Assembly (NCBI GenBank): GCA_013076295.1
Contig: RQOL01000374.1
Span: 4,082,743 to 4,146,742 of the forward strand
Length of the DNA: 64,000 nt
Source: Sanderia malayensis
Taxonomy: Eukaryota; Cnidaria; Scyphozoa; Semaeostomeae; Pelagiidae
Direction: 5' to 3'
Positions within the stretch are counted from its first letter, which is position 1; every line of letters starts with the position of its first letter. A program made the position numbers and the translations under genes. The notes beneath the pieces are model-generated. The model did not search any database, had not been told where the DNA came from, and saw only the letters and a program-made list of their open reading frames with translations. Of the stretch, positions 42,702-53,400 are shown one piece after another.

Positions 42702-44130
42702 ATGAACCAAGCTTTAGGAAATAGAGTTCCAAGCATTTTTTCATCATCGTCAGCCCAGGGTCGCTTGTCTCATGAACAAAGATTAAACTTAAAAAAAAAA
42801 ACGGCAGACCTTGCCCAAAGATCGAAATCAAGAACCGAGATTGTGAGATTGTTTACAGCAATTTTTTATGGATTTGTGGTGATGCAGAAAAAAATACATA
42901 CTTCTGTTGGCCTTGTTTAGTTGTTGGTGATTTATCCAAGGTAAGATTACAGACTTTACTCTGTAATGCATTTGTTTCTTTTTTATTGTAAATTACTTTG
43001 TTAAATTGTTGTTTGTTGTTGTTAAACTTGAAATATGTTTGTAATTAGTTAGAGTTAATGACAGCTGAAAAAAGGAATGGAAAATGGACGGATTTATAAT
43101 CGTTATCCTCGGCCAGAAATTGGCATCACTAGGATACGATTTCTACTACCGGCGCCTAGCCAATTATGAGCAAAATGTCGCAGCATATTAATCTTCTTCC
43201 ATTCAGTATCTTTCACACATAGCCGCAGCCTTTGACCTTGATGAACTCAAAGTATTTGCTGTTATGTTTCAGATGAAAACAACATCATTTGCACGTGAAA
43301 GTGGGTTTCAATCATCTGGTGGGAACCTTTGGAATTTAGCCAAACGCCACAAAGGAAGAAAAATGCATATAGTCAACCATACTGCTGACCAGCTCCTGGG
43401 AAATGTAGACGTGGCTTTTGCCTTGGATGAAGCAAGGCGCAGACAAGTAGAGCAGCATAACAAGAATGCAAACAAGTATTCAAGAATGGTAAAACACCAT
43501 ATAGATGCAGTAGTATTTCTTTCTGCTCAGGGCATTGCGTTCCGAGGACACGATGAATCAAAGCTTTCATCTAACCGTGGGAACTTTATTGAGCGGCCCG
43601 ATTTGATTGGACACTACAGCAGTGAGTTGGAAGGATTTTTGGAAGAGAAAATCACATACACTTCACACGAGCCCCAAAACGATTTTGTCGAATGTGTCTA
43701 TGAAGAAGTAAAATGCGAAATTCAAAAAAGTATAGATAATTCCAAATTTGTAGCTCTGATGATGGATGACACCAGTGATGTGAGTGGAGTTGAACAGTCG
43801 GCAGTTTCTGTGCGCTTGATCAATAATTGGGAAGTAGAAGAGCACCTTTTAGGTATCATTGATTGCTCAAAAGACACAACAGCATCTGCATTAACAGACA
43901 TTTTACTTACAGAATTGCAAGATTTTAAGATTACACCAGAAAATGGCCGAGAGAAGCTCATTGGGCAGTCTTACGATGGTGCGGCCACAATGTCTGGTGA
44001 ATTGAACGGTGTTCAAAGGAGAGTTCAAGACAAGTTTCCTGCTGCCTATTACAATCATTGTGTTGCTCATAGACTATCACTCTGTGCTTCGCAAACAGCA
44101 AATCAGATCCCTGAAGTAGCTTTTTTTTGT
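42702..44130 (+). pseudogene. hAT transposase relic (ZMYM1-like, DUF4371 type)
   Basis: N-terminal exon at 42702-42940 with a TTF-type zinc-finger end (WICGDAEKNTYFCWPCLVVG) before a GTAAGA donor; it needs one frameshift. The main exon from about 43264 runs open to about 44120. It contains RRRQVEQHNKNANKYSRMVK, the D/E-rich core KFVALMMDDTSDVSGVEQ with the first catalytic Asp, IGQSYDGAATMSGELNGVQ with the second Asp region, and AAYYNHCVAHRLSLC with the CxxH motif. This order is diagnostic of ZMYM1/DUF4371 hAT transposases. The C-terminal dimerisation domain is absent because a LINE and other DNA replace it after 44120. It is non-functional. Confidence 0.85.
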
Positions 44131-44321
44131 GTGATGCCAGTAGCTGCCAGACGTGTTTTTCGAGGCGGCTTTCATCAAAGAGTTCTACATTTGCCCTTAG
44201 GGGTTGAGAAATACTTAGTATGCTATAATTTCATTTTCATGTTCTTTTTTTATTTATTATTTTTTACCAAAATACAAATTTATCTTGTATGGATTATTCT
44301 GATTACTAACAAATATCAATA

Positions 44322-45133
44322 TTGGACTCAAGCAAAGATCTGGAAAAACTCATTCAAAAAGCTGTGTCGTATGCCATTGCCGAACAAATGAAAGTTCATA
44401 GCGCAGCGATGGAAAAGAAAATAGCAGATGCCCTACAGATATTTACAATGTGTGTCGTGGAAATTGACAATAAAATAAACATTGTCAAGACTAATCAAGA
44501 AACGATAGAAAACAAGATCAGCACGATCGATCGACCGATCGATACATCAATAATTTAACTAAAGAAAATAAAGAAATGCGAAAAGAAAACGAGGCCTTAC
44601 AAAAACAAGCAAAGGAAAGCAAAAGAAAGGTTAAAGTCGCGCAACAGAAAATTGATGATCTTGAACAATACGGGCGCAAAACAATGATAGAAATCCATGG
44701 TTTCCCAAGATCGAATCAAGAAAATCCAGTCAGCCTCACGCTGAAACTCGCCAAAAAAATTGATATCCCTGTGTGCGAAGAAGAAATTGAAGCATGTCAT
44801 CGCATCTCTGCAAATGAGAAAGCAGGAATAATTGTGGAGTTTTTGTGTAGAAAGAAAAGAGACCAGTTCCTCGAAGCCAAAAAGAAGTTAAGAGAGATCA
44901 CCGTGAAGGACTTTGGTCTCCAACCGTTTGTTAACACCCAAGGTAAACTATTTATTAACGAAAGCTTAACTGCTAAGCGTAAATCGTTATTAAGGGAAAT
45001 TAAACTTAAGAAAAAGGAGTATGGTTTCAAATTTGTTTGGTCTAAGAAGGGAACTATTTTCATTCGTCGTAATGAAAATAGTCGCCCTATTCGTATTAAT
45101 TCAATTGTTGATTTAAATAAACTTAATGAGTAG
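44322..45133 (+). pseudogene. LINE ORF1 (coiled-coil / FP25K-like RNA-binding protein)
   Basis: ORF1 of a CR1-group non-LTR element. A long coiled coil (KDLEKLIQKAVSYAIAEQMK and, after a frameshift, RKENEALQKQAKESKRKVKV) precedes a globular region. That region starts LEQYGRKTMIEIHGFP and includes EEIEACHRISANEKAGIIVE, typical of the FP25K-like domain in LINE ORF1 proteins. From ATG 44576 to TAG 45133 it is intact. A frameshift lies at a (CGAT)n slip near 44530, separating the N-terminal coiled coil. The protein would bind element RNA. The stop overlaps the next start in ATGAGTAG. Confidence 0.8.
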
Positions 45134-45908
45134 TAGTTCAAATCCTTATTATTACTGTCCGAATCCTAAATGTTTAAGAGTCGTTAATGACAATGACATT
45201 TCAATTTGCTGCGATTTATGCGATTCCTGGTTTCATTTCAAATGCTCCTCATTAACAAAAAAACAACTTCAATCTTTCTCGTTGGATAAAAGTCTTTCAT
45301 GGTTTTGTGCTATTTGCTTAAAAAATTCACTCCCTTTCCAATCCCTTCCAAACAATAGTTTGTTAAACTTATTTCATGACTCATCTTATTGGTCAGTCAA
45401 AATCGGTAACACTTCTAATCCCCTTAATACCTCAGACTTTGAACGGAACTGCTCTGTATGCAACAAGAAGGTTCATGACGTTGTTAAATCTATTCCTTGC
45501 CAAAATTGCAAATGTCTGATTCATCAAAGGTGCTCCGGTCTCCAGCCATGGCAGTCAGCGAGCTTTTCAAAAGTACTTAAATATTGGAGTTGTCCTCATT
45601 GCTACGTAAATTCTTTTCCATTTGCCAAGCTGGAGATGAATGATTTACTCGATCTAACTTTCAATTCAAATTTTGCATGCCCGTGTCAAAACTCTTGCAT
45701 TGAAGTCAATGACTATCAACTCCTGGAAAAGCTAGATTTATACAAATTAAGTCTTTCAGAACATGACTCACTCTATAATAACGATATTAATAATCATGTA
45801 AATTTTCATAGCAATTTCAACTATTACTCCAATCACAATTTTCATAAACTTGTTAACAATATTAGCTTGACCCACAAGAATAGGGAGCGCCTCGAGCTAG
45901 TCTACTAA
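45126..45908 (+). CDS. LINE ORF2 N-terminal part with two PHD/Cys-rich fingers (truncated)
   Basis: 260 residues. The first finger (CPNPKCLRVVNDNDISICCD followed by LCDSWFHFKCSSL and FCAICL) has the C4HC3 layout of a PHD finger. A second Cys-rich block (NCSVCNKKVHDVVKSIPCQN, IHQRCSGL, WSCPHC) repeats it. The C-terminal part is Asn/His-rich and low complexity. PHD fingers precede the endonuclease and RT in some CR1/L2-like ORF2 proteins, and the 8-nt overlap with ORF1 supports that order. The sequence stops at TAA 45908 with no endonuclease or RT, so it is either truncated or a separate small ORF. Confidence 0.65.
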   Translation: MSSSSNPYYYCPNPKCLRVVNDNDISICCDLCDSWFHFKCSSLTKKQLQSFSLDKSLSWFCAICLKNSLPFQSLPNNSLLNLFHDSSYWSVKIGNTSNPLNTSDFERNCSVCNKKVHDVVKSIPCQNCKCLIHQRCSGLQPWQSASFSKVLKYWSCPHCYVNSFPFAKLEMNDLLDLTFNSNFACPCQNSCIEVNDYQLLEKLDLYKLSLSEHDSLYNNDINNHVNFHSNFNYYSNHNFHKLVNNISLTHKNRERLELVY

Positions 45909-46220
45909 TCAAATTAAGAACAATCTCACCAAATATTCTTGCTTTTTAATACTTAAAAAGGAAGAATAATACAAGGTGGTGATAATCTTTCTGGACATAC
46001 TTTGGGAGAGCTTTCGTAAGTTGTTTGTAGAATGGTGGAACTCAAAATACCCAAATGAAAAATGGCAAAATACATCTGTCAGTAGAAAACTGTTACTAAG
46101 CCGGATTCTAAGTCATGTTAGGAGGCCAATGAAAGATGTTCCAGAAAGTTTGGGGAGTGGTAATGTGAAAAATTGTGACCCAACTACCCGTTTCTGGGTT
46201 TTTCAGCGCTCGGGATTAAA
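45909..46220. other. Unrecognised short open frame
   Basis: An open plus-strand piece (LFVEWWNSKYPNEKWQNTSV...) runs into the long-TIR element at 46221. I do not recognise it. It may be the interrupted continuation of a local gene or element. Confidence 0.3.
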
Positions 46221-47204
46221 TTGTAGTGACTACTTTATAATTTTCATTTACTTCTAAATATTTCCTTAAGCTCCTTACACACGTCATAACAAACATGTTT
46301 AATCCTTCGCTATCCTCGTATCATGAAAGAACAGCAGGATCTTAGTGATAGCCGAATCAGTTGAATCAGTTGCTTCCATAGTTTGCAAAGAATGATGTTT
46401 AATTGCACCCTATGGATGAGCCCCATTGGCACCAATGATTGGAGATAGGTATTTCGTCCAAGCAAAGATGTGGTACAACAAAAACAAAGGCAATCTTTGC
46501 CCAACTTTGCGAGACTAAATTATTATCTACCGGTTGGTAAGGAACGAATTTTGCTGGTGAAGCTGGAAAAGCAGACGATGAAGGCAAACTAGCATTTGCA
46601 CCAGTAGCAGGAGAAGATTCTGTGGGACTCATCCTGAGTACAACTGAGGATTATGAATTTTACAAAATACGAATATTGAAGTAGTACAACATAAACAGAA
46701 ATATAGGCCTAATAAACAACTCTACCTCTCTAAGGAGAACACTTTAGGTCATGTCGTTGTCACTAATTTAGTAAATACAAGATATTTATATCTGCTAATA
46801 AAATAGAGAAAGATCCTACCAAATATTTTTGCTTTTGAAATTGTTGAGCTTCACTCAAGAGACTGGAGAAAATAAACAAATCGTTTGTGTTTTTGTGCAT
46901 TTTCTTGAATCCAGAAACTCTATTATCAAATTTTGTCCGAATACAAATATATCTGTTAAAAGGAATAGGAAGATAATTTTATCTACGTAACTGGTGAGTA
47001 ATAATGTAAGTGTGAATATATAAAATAATTAAACGAAGCTACATTTAAGGGTGTTTACGACAGCAAAGCTATCACTAAGCTAGGTCAGGCTGTTCTTACG
47101 TGATATGAGGATAGTGAAGGATGTAAACATGTTTGTTATGATGTATGTAAGGAGTTTAAGAAAGTACTTAGAAATGAACGAAAATTATAAAGTAGTCACT
47201 ACAA
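46221..47204. mobile_element. 984-bp non-autonomous DNA transposon with ~134-bp TIRs
   Basis: Left end TTGTAGTGACTACTTTATAA (46221-46354) matches the reverse complement of 47070-47204 over about 134 bp with small indels (for example 'taacaaacatgttta', 'ctatcctcgtatca', 'cttagtgatagc'). The core has no transposase. No clear target duplication is visible at the borders (aaa / agt). Confidence 0.8.
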
Positions 47205-48299
47205 AGTATTGTTCTGTGAAATCGAGAATTGTAATTAATTCAATAAATATGCAGGGGCATTGAAAACTGAGGATGGTGAGCTGGCAGGACACGTTCCTAG
47301 TGAGCGTGTAAACGTTTGTACAAAATTTTGCAGAATTATGGAGAAATTGCAGAATGTATTGGGGTCAGATACAATTCAGGCGAGGGAAAAGGAATGAAAC
47401 TTTCAATTGATTATAGATTGATGGGAAATCTCACATACCTGAATAATTGGAGGAAAGAATTGATACAGTTAAAGAAGTTGCTGCCAGAAACATGTGCTTT
47501 GAAGAACATTACTGCAATCGACAAATCTATATCATAAGTGGCTTGCCACAAATGTTTTTGCAAATAGTTTTTGGAATTTTGGAAGCACTGTTTGTCAAAA
47601 ATATTTTTTGTTCCAAATTTCATACTGGGCGGCAGCAATCTGGTAAGGCTGCACAAGTCAAAAGGGCATAACATAAGGTCTGTGTACACCAATGCTAGTC
47701 TGCAGAATGTGGCAAGACATCGGGTGCAAAAAATGGCAAAAGTAAAGTGTGAAGAGTAAAAAATTTCTGTCAGGTGTGTCTTTCAAGTGCGAAATGTTTG
47801 CTGTTCCACTCTCAAGTTTTACCTTCTAATGGAAAAATTCGGCTTTTTTTAGTAATATCAGACATTTTTGGGGCTCTTGACACCCAGCTGCATCTTCAGT
47901 TCTTCTGAAGTGTTATCTTGACTGCACTTATAACAAAATCTTCAGACTGGCACAGATAGACGTGAAAGTTGATGGAGGAGATTTTCCTTGCACCAGCCAC
48001 AGATTAGCAGCGCACATGTGGGTTGGTTGCAATATCTGTTGTATTGTGTCTGGCATATAGTTTGCGTACACATGCACACTTTTTACGATACTTTATATGA
48101 TTATGGCATTGGAGTCATTGACAAAATAGTTTCTTAAATGCTGTCAAAATCCGAACCGAACCTCTAAGTTAATGGCCGAAATTTGTGTTAAGATTCTGAA
48201 CTTTTTGTCATTATTGCCAAAATAAATCATCCTTCAAATAAGAACATTGATACTCTGAAATTAATCTAAATACTTTTCACATAAGAACCTAATTTCACC
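47205..48299. other. No gene firmly supported
   Basis: Short open plus-strand pieces at 47255-47760 (for example KTEDGELAGHVPSERVNVCT) hint at a decayed exon, but I do not recognise the protein. The rest is AT-rich without features. Confidence 0.35.
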
Positions 48300-49050
48300 T
48301 GACCTACAAAAATGTAGATTCTTAGATGTGGGGTTTCACTGTATCTGACTCGGTCATTTGCCTCCCCCAATGGTCCGCCAGATCCAAAGGTGCAACAGAG
48401 TTCGATTCAATAAGTATGATTTCTCGCATGTGAAAGTGCTAAGGAGAACACTAATGTGTCCGACATCAATGTATTGTTGCGATTTGAGACTTACTTCATA
48501 ACGAAGGTAACAAAGAGACTTACTTCATCGAACAGAATTGCTGGCATGCCTTCCCACAAAATTTGGGCATAATCGGGTACTGCAAGACGGCCTCTGTACA
48601 AAGTTCTTTTGTTGATTGGACACGCATTGCTCTGCATTCCAATTGACGACTTCCTCTGTGTAGATGTGGACATCCCAAAACGATTGAATGAAAAGGTGCT
48701 TGTACTTCCAACATGCTCTGCAGTAGGCTGTGTGTCAATGGAGTTTACCACATTTCAATGCATCGAAAATTTGCACTCTTTCTTTTAGGGGCCAATCCTC
48801 TGGCATGCAAGTTATTTTCTTTGCTCCCATTTTTTGCCCTCCTCATCATCACTGTAAGGTGGGTACTCGATCTTGCATAATCTCTTCCGGGGTACCATTG
48901 CAGCGTTTTTAGCTCGTCATTGTTCATGGGACCTAATTTGCCAGCTTTCACAGCTATCTCAATGGCACCATTCCGAATATTCTAAACAAAGTAGTATATG
49001 CTATTATTGAAGCTGCCTCTTAAATTTAGAGGCTTACCTTCATTTCCTAA
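48300..49050 (-). repeat. R1, copy 3 (reverse orientation)
   Basis: Reverse complement of the R1 copies near 14029 and 17079-20340. It lacks both the 15611-17078 MITE and the THAP element, so it displays their empty sites: gccattgag...gtgaaagctgg at about 48950-48975, and cttattgaatcgaactctg at about 48395-48415. An open minus-strand piece (ARSSTHLTVMMRRAKNGSKE and FHSIVLGCPHLHRGSRQLEC) is conserved among copies, suggesting an old coding element of unknown type. Confidence 0.8.
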
Positions 49051-50424
49051 TGTTCAGACTTAAAAAATTGGTTAAAGGGGAACTGAAATAAAAATGTTTT
49101 TTTGATTTATCATTGGAACATATTGAAAAAAGGTTAAACCATATCTTTTGACAATTGGGAATAACGCGCAAGTGGGAATAAATTTGCGTCAAAGTGCCAA
49201 AATCGGGCAATTTTTGTCAGCCAATTTTGAGATTATGGAAGTTGGTCATGACATCAAAAGATGTACAATCTGAAGTTTCTTTTACTTGGGAACACCGCTC
49301 TTATGTGTGTCTCAAAAGTTTGGTTAAAGAGTAAGATAATAGCAGGTTTTTGGTATCCAATAAATTATCATCTGAAGAAGGAATTATGTGTATATGCTGA
49401 AGATGTAAAACCATATCAGTTTCAATCTCAGACAGACAGGTATGAAACGAGTACCAAAGAAGATGTTGTGAAAGATGGCCTAACTCCTGTTGTACTGCTG
49501 CACTGCGAGTGCTATATTGTTACAAACAGAAAGTAGAAGTTAAATCATGGTGATTTTACCTGTGAAAAAGGGATCTGTAATTCAACACTGCCCTGTATAC
49601 AAACGAAAAAATTTTACTAAGAAATTATTTGTTGATTTTTGCCTAGTTGTGCACGTGACAGGCGCATGTGTGTGCAGAGAGTCATAGAGTAAGCTCTCTC
49701 GTGTTTTGTTCTTCCCCGAAGTTACCTGTGAACCGTCTTATTGCGAAGCGACGAAGGAGCGGAGCATTATATTCTCAATTCAGGAATGTTATTTTCCGCT
49801 GGCAGCGCATATGTTCAATAATGAACCGCTGACACAGAGAACAGCAAACATTTTTGGAAATATTGCAAAACATGACGTAAACGCTACAAACAGTCAATGA
49901 GAGCTCAAATCAGGATCACGTGAAATTTGAAACAACTTGTCAGGCCACTCCCCGTCCCGGAAACTCGAACTGTTGGTTGTAGTTGAAGTTGGACGAAGGG
50001 CGGGCAGAAAACCAAGTGAATTTCGAAGGTAAGCAACCATGCTTTTAATATCACGTAGATCACCTACACACACCACACTTACAAATTTGCAACAAATCAA
50101 TAGGCCGAGTACAAAATTTGTCTTATTTTGCTGCTCACGATATTACCATTTTTGGCTTTCTGCCAATTTTGGTTCTTTTTCAACATATCATTGCCAATTT
50201 TACAAAATTTGTCTTATTTTCCTGCTCATGATATTATACCATTTTTGGCTTTCTGCCAATTTTGGTTCTTTTTCAACATATCATTGCCAATTTTGGTAAT
50301 CAGCCAACTATTGTTCTTATTCATCATTATTTTTTTCATTATTCATATTATCAGAGCTTATATTATTCTCATTTGCAAAGTAAATGGTATTTACCATTAT
50401 ACTTTTTATCTTGCTTTGACAAGA
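49051..50424. other. Upstream region of the autonomous Helitron; no gene
   Basis: No protein family is recognised. An approximately 76-bp sequence (tttggctttctgccaattttgg...caatttt) is tandemly duplicated at about 50150-50300. The Helitron 5' end must lie here, but I could not place its TC terminus. Confidence 0.45.
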
Positions 50425-53400
50425 ATGATTTATTTTGCTGGTATGTTAGCAACTGATAACAGCATTCAAACTGTTTCCTTTCATTTGATTACCCAAAGAT
50501 TAGCTCCTCTTGGTTTGTCACCATATGATGTTGGGGGGTCTGGTGATTGCTTCTTCAGAGCTGTTTCACACCAGCTTTACAGAACACCAGATTTGCATAC
50601 CACAGTAAGATCAAATGCTGTGTCACACATGACTGAAAATCCTGATTTGTATTACCATCATGTTTTGGCTCAAAATTTACAATGGGAAAATTACTTGACC
50701 AGAATGAGTACACCTGGCACATGGTGTGACAACATAACAATACAAGCTACTGCTAATGTTTTGTCAGTCACAATCCACATTACACATGCATTCCATTCAT
50801 CAGAAGAGGCAATTATTATACACCCATTTTCTCATGAAAGTGTGCAAGTAATCTTTTTGGGTTTCATTCCTGAAATTCACTATGTTTCCACTATACAAAT
50901 AAGTCATACAACAGGAATTGATTCACAAAACTGTACTTTAAAAAATTTGAAAGAAAAATTGAAACCATCTAAAGCAGTTTCTGTATCTAAAAAGAGGAAG
51001 CGTAAATTTAATACGCTCTCAAAACCAAAAGAAGTAGAATCATTGTCAGAGAATTACTACAAATCCTTTGATGCAAAGACAAGTGAAAATATTTCACAGC
51101 TTTCTTGGCCAAATGAAAATCTTAAAAAATTTGAGAAGAGTATTAACTACAAACTATTTCATTGCACCATTTGTTTTGAGGCATGGCCAAGTAATGTAGC
51201 ACACAGGACAAAGACAGTTATATGCACACGTTGCAAGGAGGACAAAAATATTCCAAAACTCTTTTCAGTTCAAAATAATATGGTACCATCTACAATTCCA
51301 AAAGAGTTAACCAACCTTACTCAAACAGAAGAAATGTTGATTGCAAGAGCGCTACCCATTATCAATGTTTATGTCAAACCAGGTGGGCAGAGAGGATATT
51401 CTGGCCATTGTCTTAACTTACCACAGCATGTATCAGAATTAGCTTTGTCATTGCCTCGTTATCCAAAAGATTTATCTCTAATCATTGTGAAAATGAAAGG
51501 AACAAATGGCAATTCAAAAAATTTATTTGTCCGCAGGTCAGTAGTGTTATTTGCACTTACATGGCTTATAAAAAACAATCCTCTTTATAAGGATGTGAAA
51601 ATAAATGATGACGCAGTCGCATCTTTGCCATCTGCAGCTGTGCCTCACAGTTTAAAATCACTTGAAACTGATAATGTTGAATTTCATTTGCCAATTCCTG
51701 ATCCAAGCCTTGCTGCTGAGGAAACAGTTTACAATAGTGACACAGAAGTGTCAAGTTTCCTTTCTTTGCCAGAAGAACAACTCCGTGAAATTGAGGCTAT
51801 CCAGCAAACAATTTCAGATGTCTCTGACAGTATAAATTGGCCAACTGTTGATAATGAACCTTTGAATGAATTCACTACTCATTTTCTTGCAACTATGGCT
51901 TTTCCCACTCTTTTTCCTGATGCAAAAGGAGACCCTACAAATCCTACTTTGTATAGAGCTGTAACATTCACAAACAAAGTTAAACATTTGATGAAATTTG
52001 CAAACATTGTTGATGGGAAATTTCAATACCGCTTTGCAAAACATCCAAGATTTGCATACTGGGCCTTGAATATGATCCAGCGAAAAAGAGCACTACAGCA
52101 AACAGGTATCTACATTAAGCAAAATCCAGGTGATGCACATATTTCTTTAAGGGATTTAACTGATTCTCAGGATTTTAATGAAACAACAAATATTGTCCAT
52201 AAAATGTCAAGATACATTGCAAATATCACTGGTTCTGGTCCTTACTGGCATAAACAAAAAGAAGATCTCAAAACTATCATCTCACAAAAAGGTGCAGCCA
52301 CAATATTTTTTACATTTTCTTCTGCTGATATGCACTGGAAAGGTTTGCATAACCTTGTTTGTCACAATCCATCAGAGATTTCATCACAACAAAGAAGGAA
52401 AAATGTCATTGATAATCCCCACCTAACAGACTGGTATTTTGTTCAACGATTAGAGAGTTTCATTAAATATTGGCTTTATGAAACACTGCATGCTGAGTGG
52501 CATTGGTATAGGTATGAGTACCAAGCTCGAGGCAGTGTTCATTGTCATGGAATTGCCAAGTTAAAAAATGATCCAGGAATATGTGACCTTACTGAAATAG
52601 CAAGAAAGGGTTTTAAATTACAACAAAGTGCAGTGGAAAATAACATGGATTCATTACAAATTAACCAGGCAATCCAGGATGGCATAACAGCTTCTGAAAC
52701 TGTATGCCATTATGCAGACTGGTTGTTTTCAACATACAATCCCAATCCACCAGATCAAGGCAACTGGATAAAACCAAAATTTCACCCTTGTCAACAAAAT
52801 CATGCTGATATTGATGATACTGAAGATGATCTTGTTAATCTATTGAATACAGTTCAGAGACATAGTCGATGCGGCACAGCATATTGTCTCAAAATTAACA
52901 AGGAAGGAACTTTAGAGTGAAGATTCAAATTTCCAAAAGCAAGTTGTGAAACAACACATTTGCAGTTTGAAAAAATTAATTTCAGTGACAAGGCAGATCC
53001 TCAATACAAAGTAAAGGTTGTCACAAAACGTAATGACCCGCGAATTAACAATTACCAACAAATACAATTACAAGGGTGGCGTGCAAATTGTGATATTCAA
53101 TTGGTGACATCATTTAGAGAGTGTGTTGAATATATCACAAAATATGCAGCCAAAGGAGAACCCAGATCAAATGCACTTAAAGAAGCTTTTAAAGCAATAA
53201 TGAAATGTAGTTCTGCTGCATGCTCTCATGAAACAATATTGAAAAAGATTGTTATGAAAACACTTGGTCAGCGTGACTTTTCAGCTCAGGAAACCATGCA
53301 CCATTTGCTGTCTGAAAAAATGGTAAGCTCTACCTTCAAAGTCTTTGCAGTTAATTTAGATGGTTCACGCCGCATTCGAAAAAATATAACTGATGAAGAT

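Noticed and set aside
42318..42831. Several overlapping frames on the minus strand (Phe/Leu/Ser-rich)
   Set aside because: Three mutually overlapping frames with no motif or splice support; they look like compositional shadows.
50128..50424. Extension of the Helitron protein upstream to 50128
   Set aside because: The first codon there is TTG, and the sequence is a hydrophobic read-through of a tandem duplicated AT-rich leader. ATG at 50425 or 50443 precedes the OTU domain directly.
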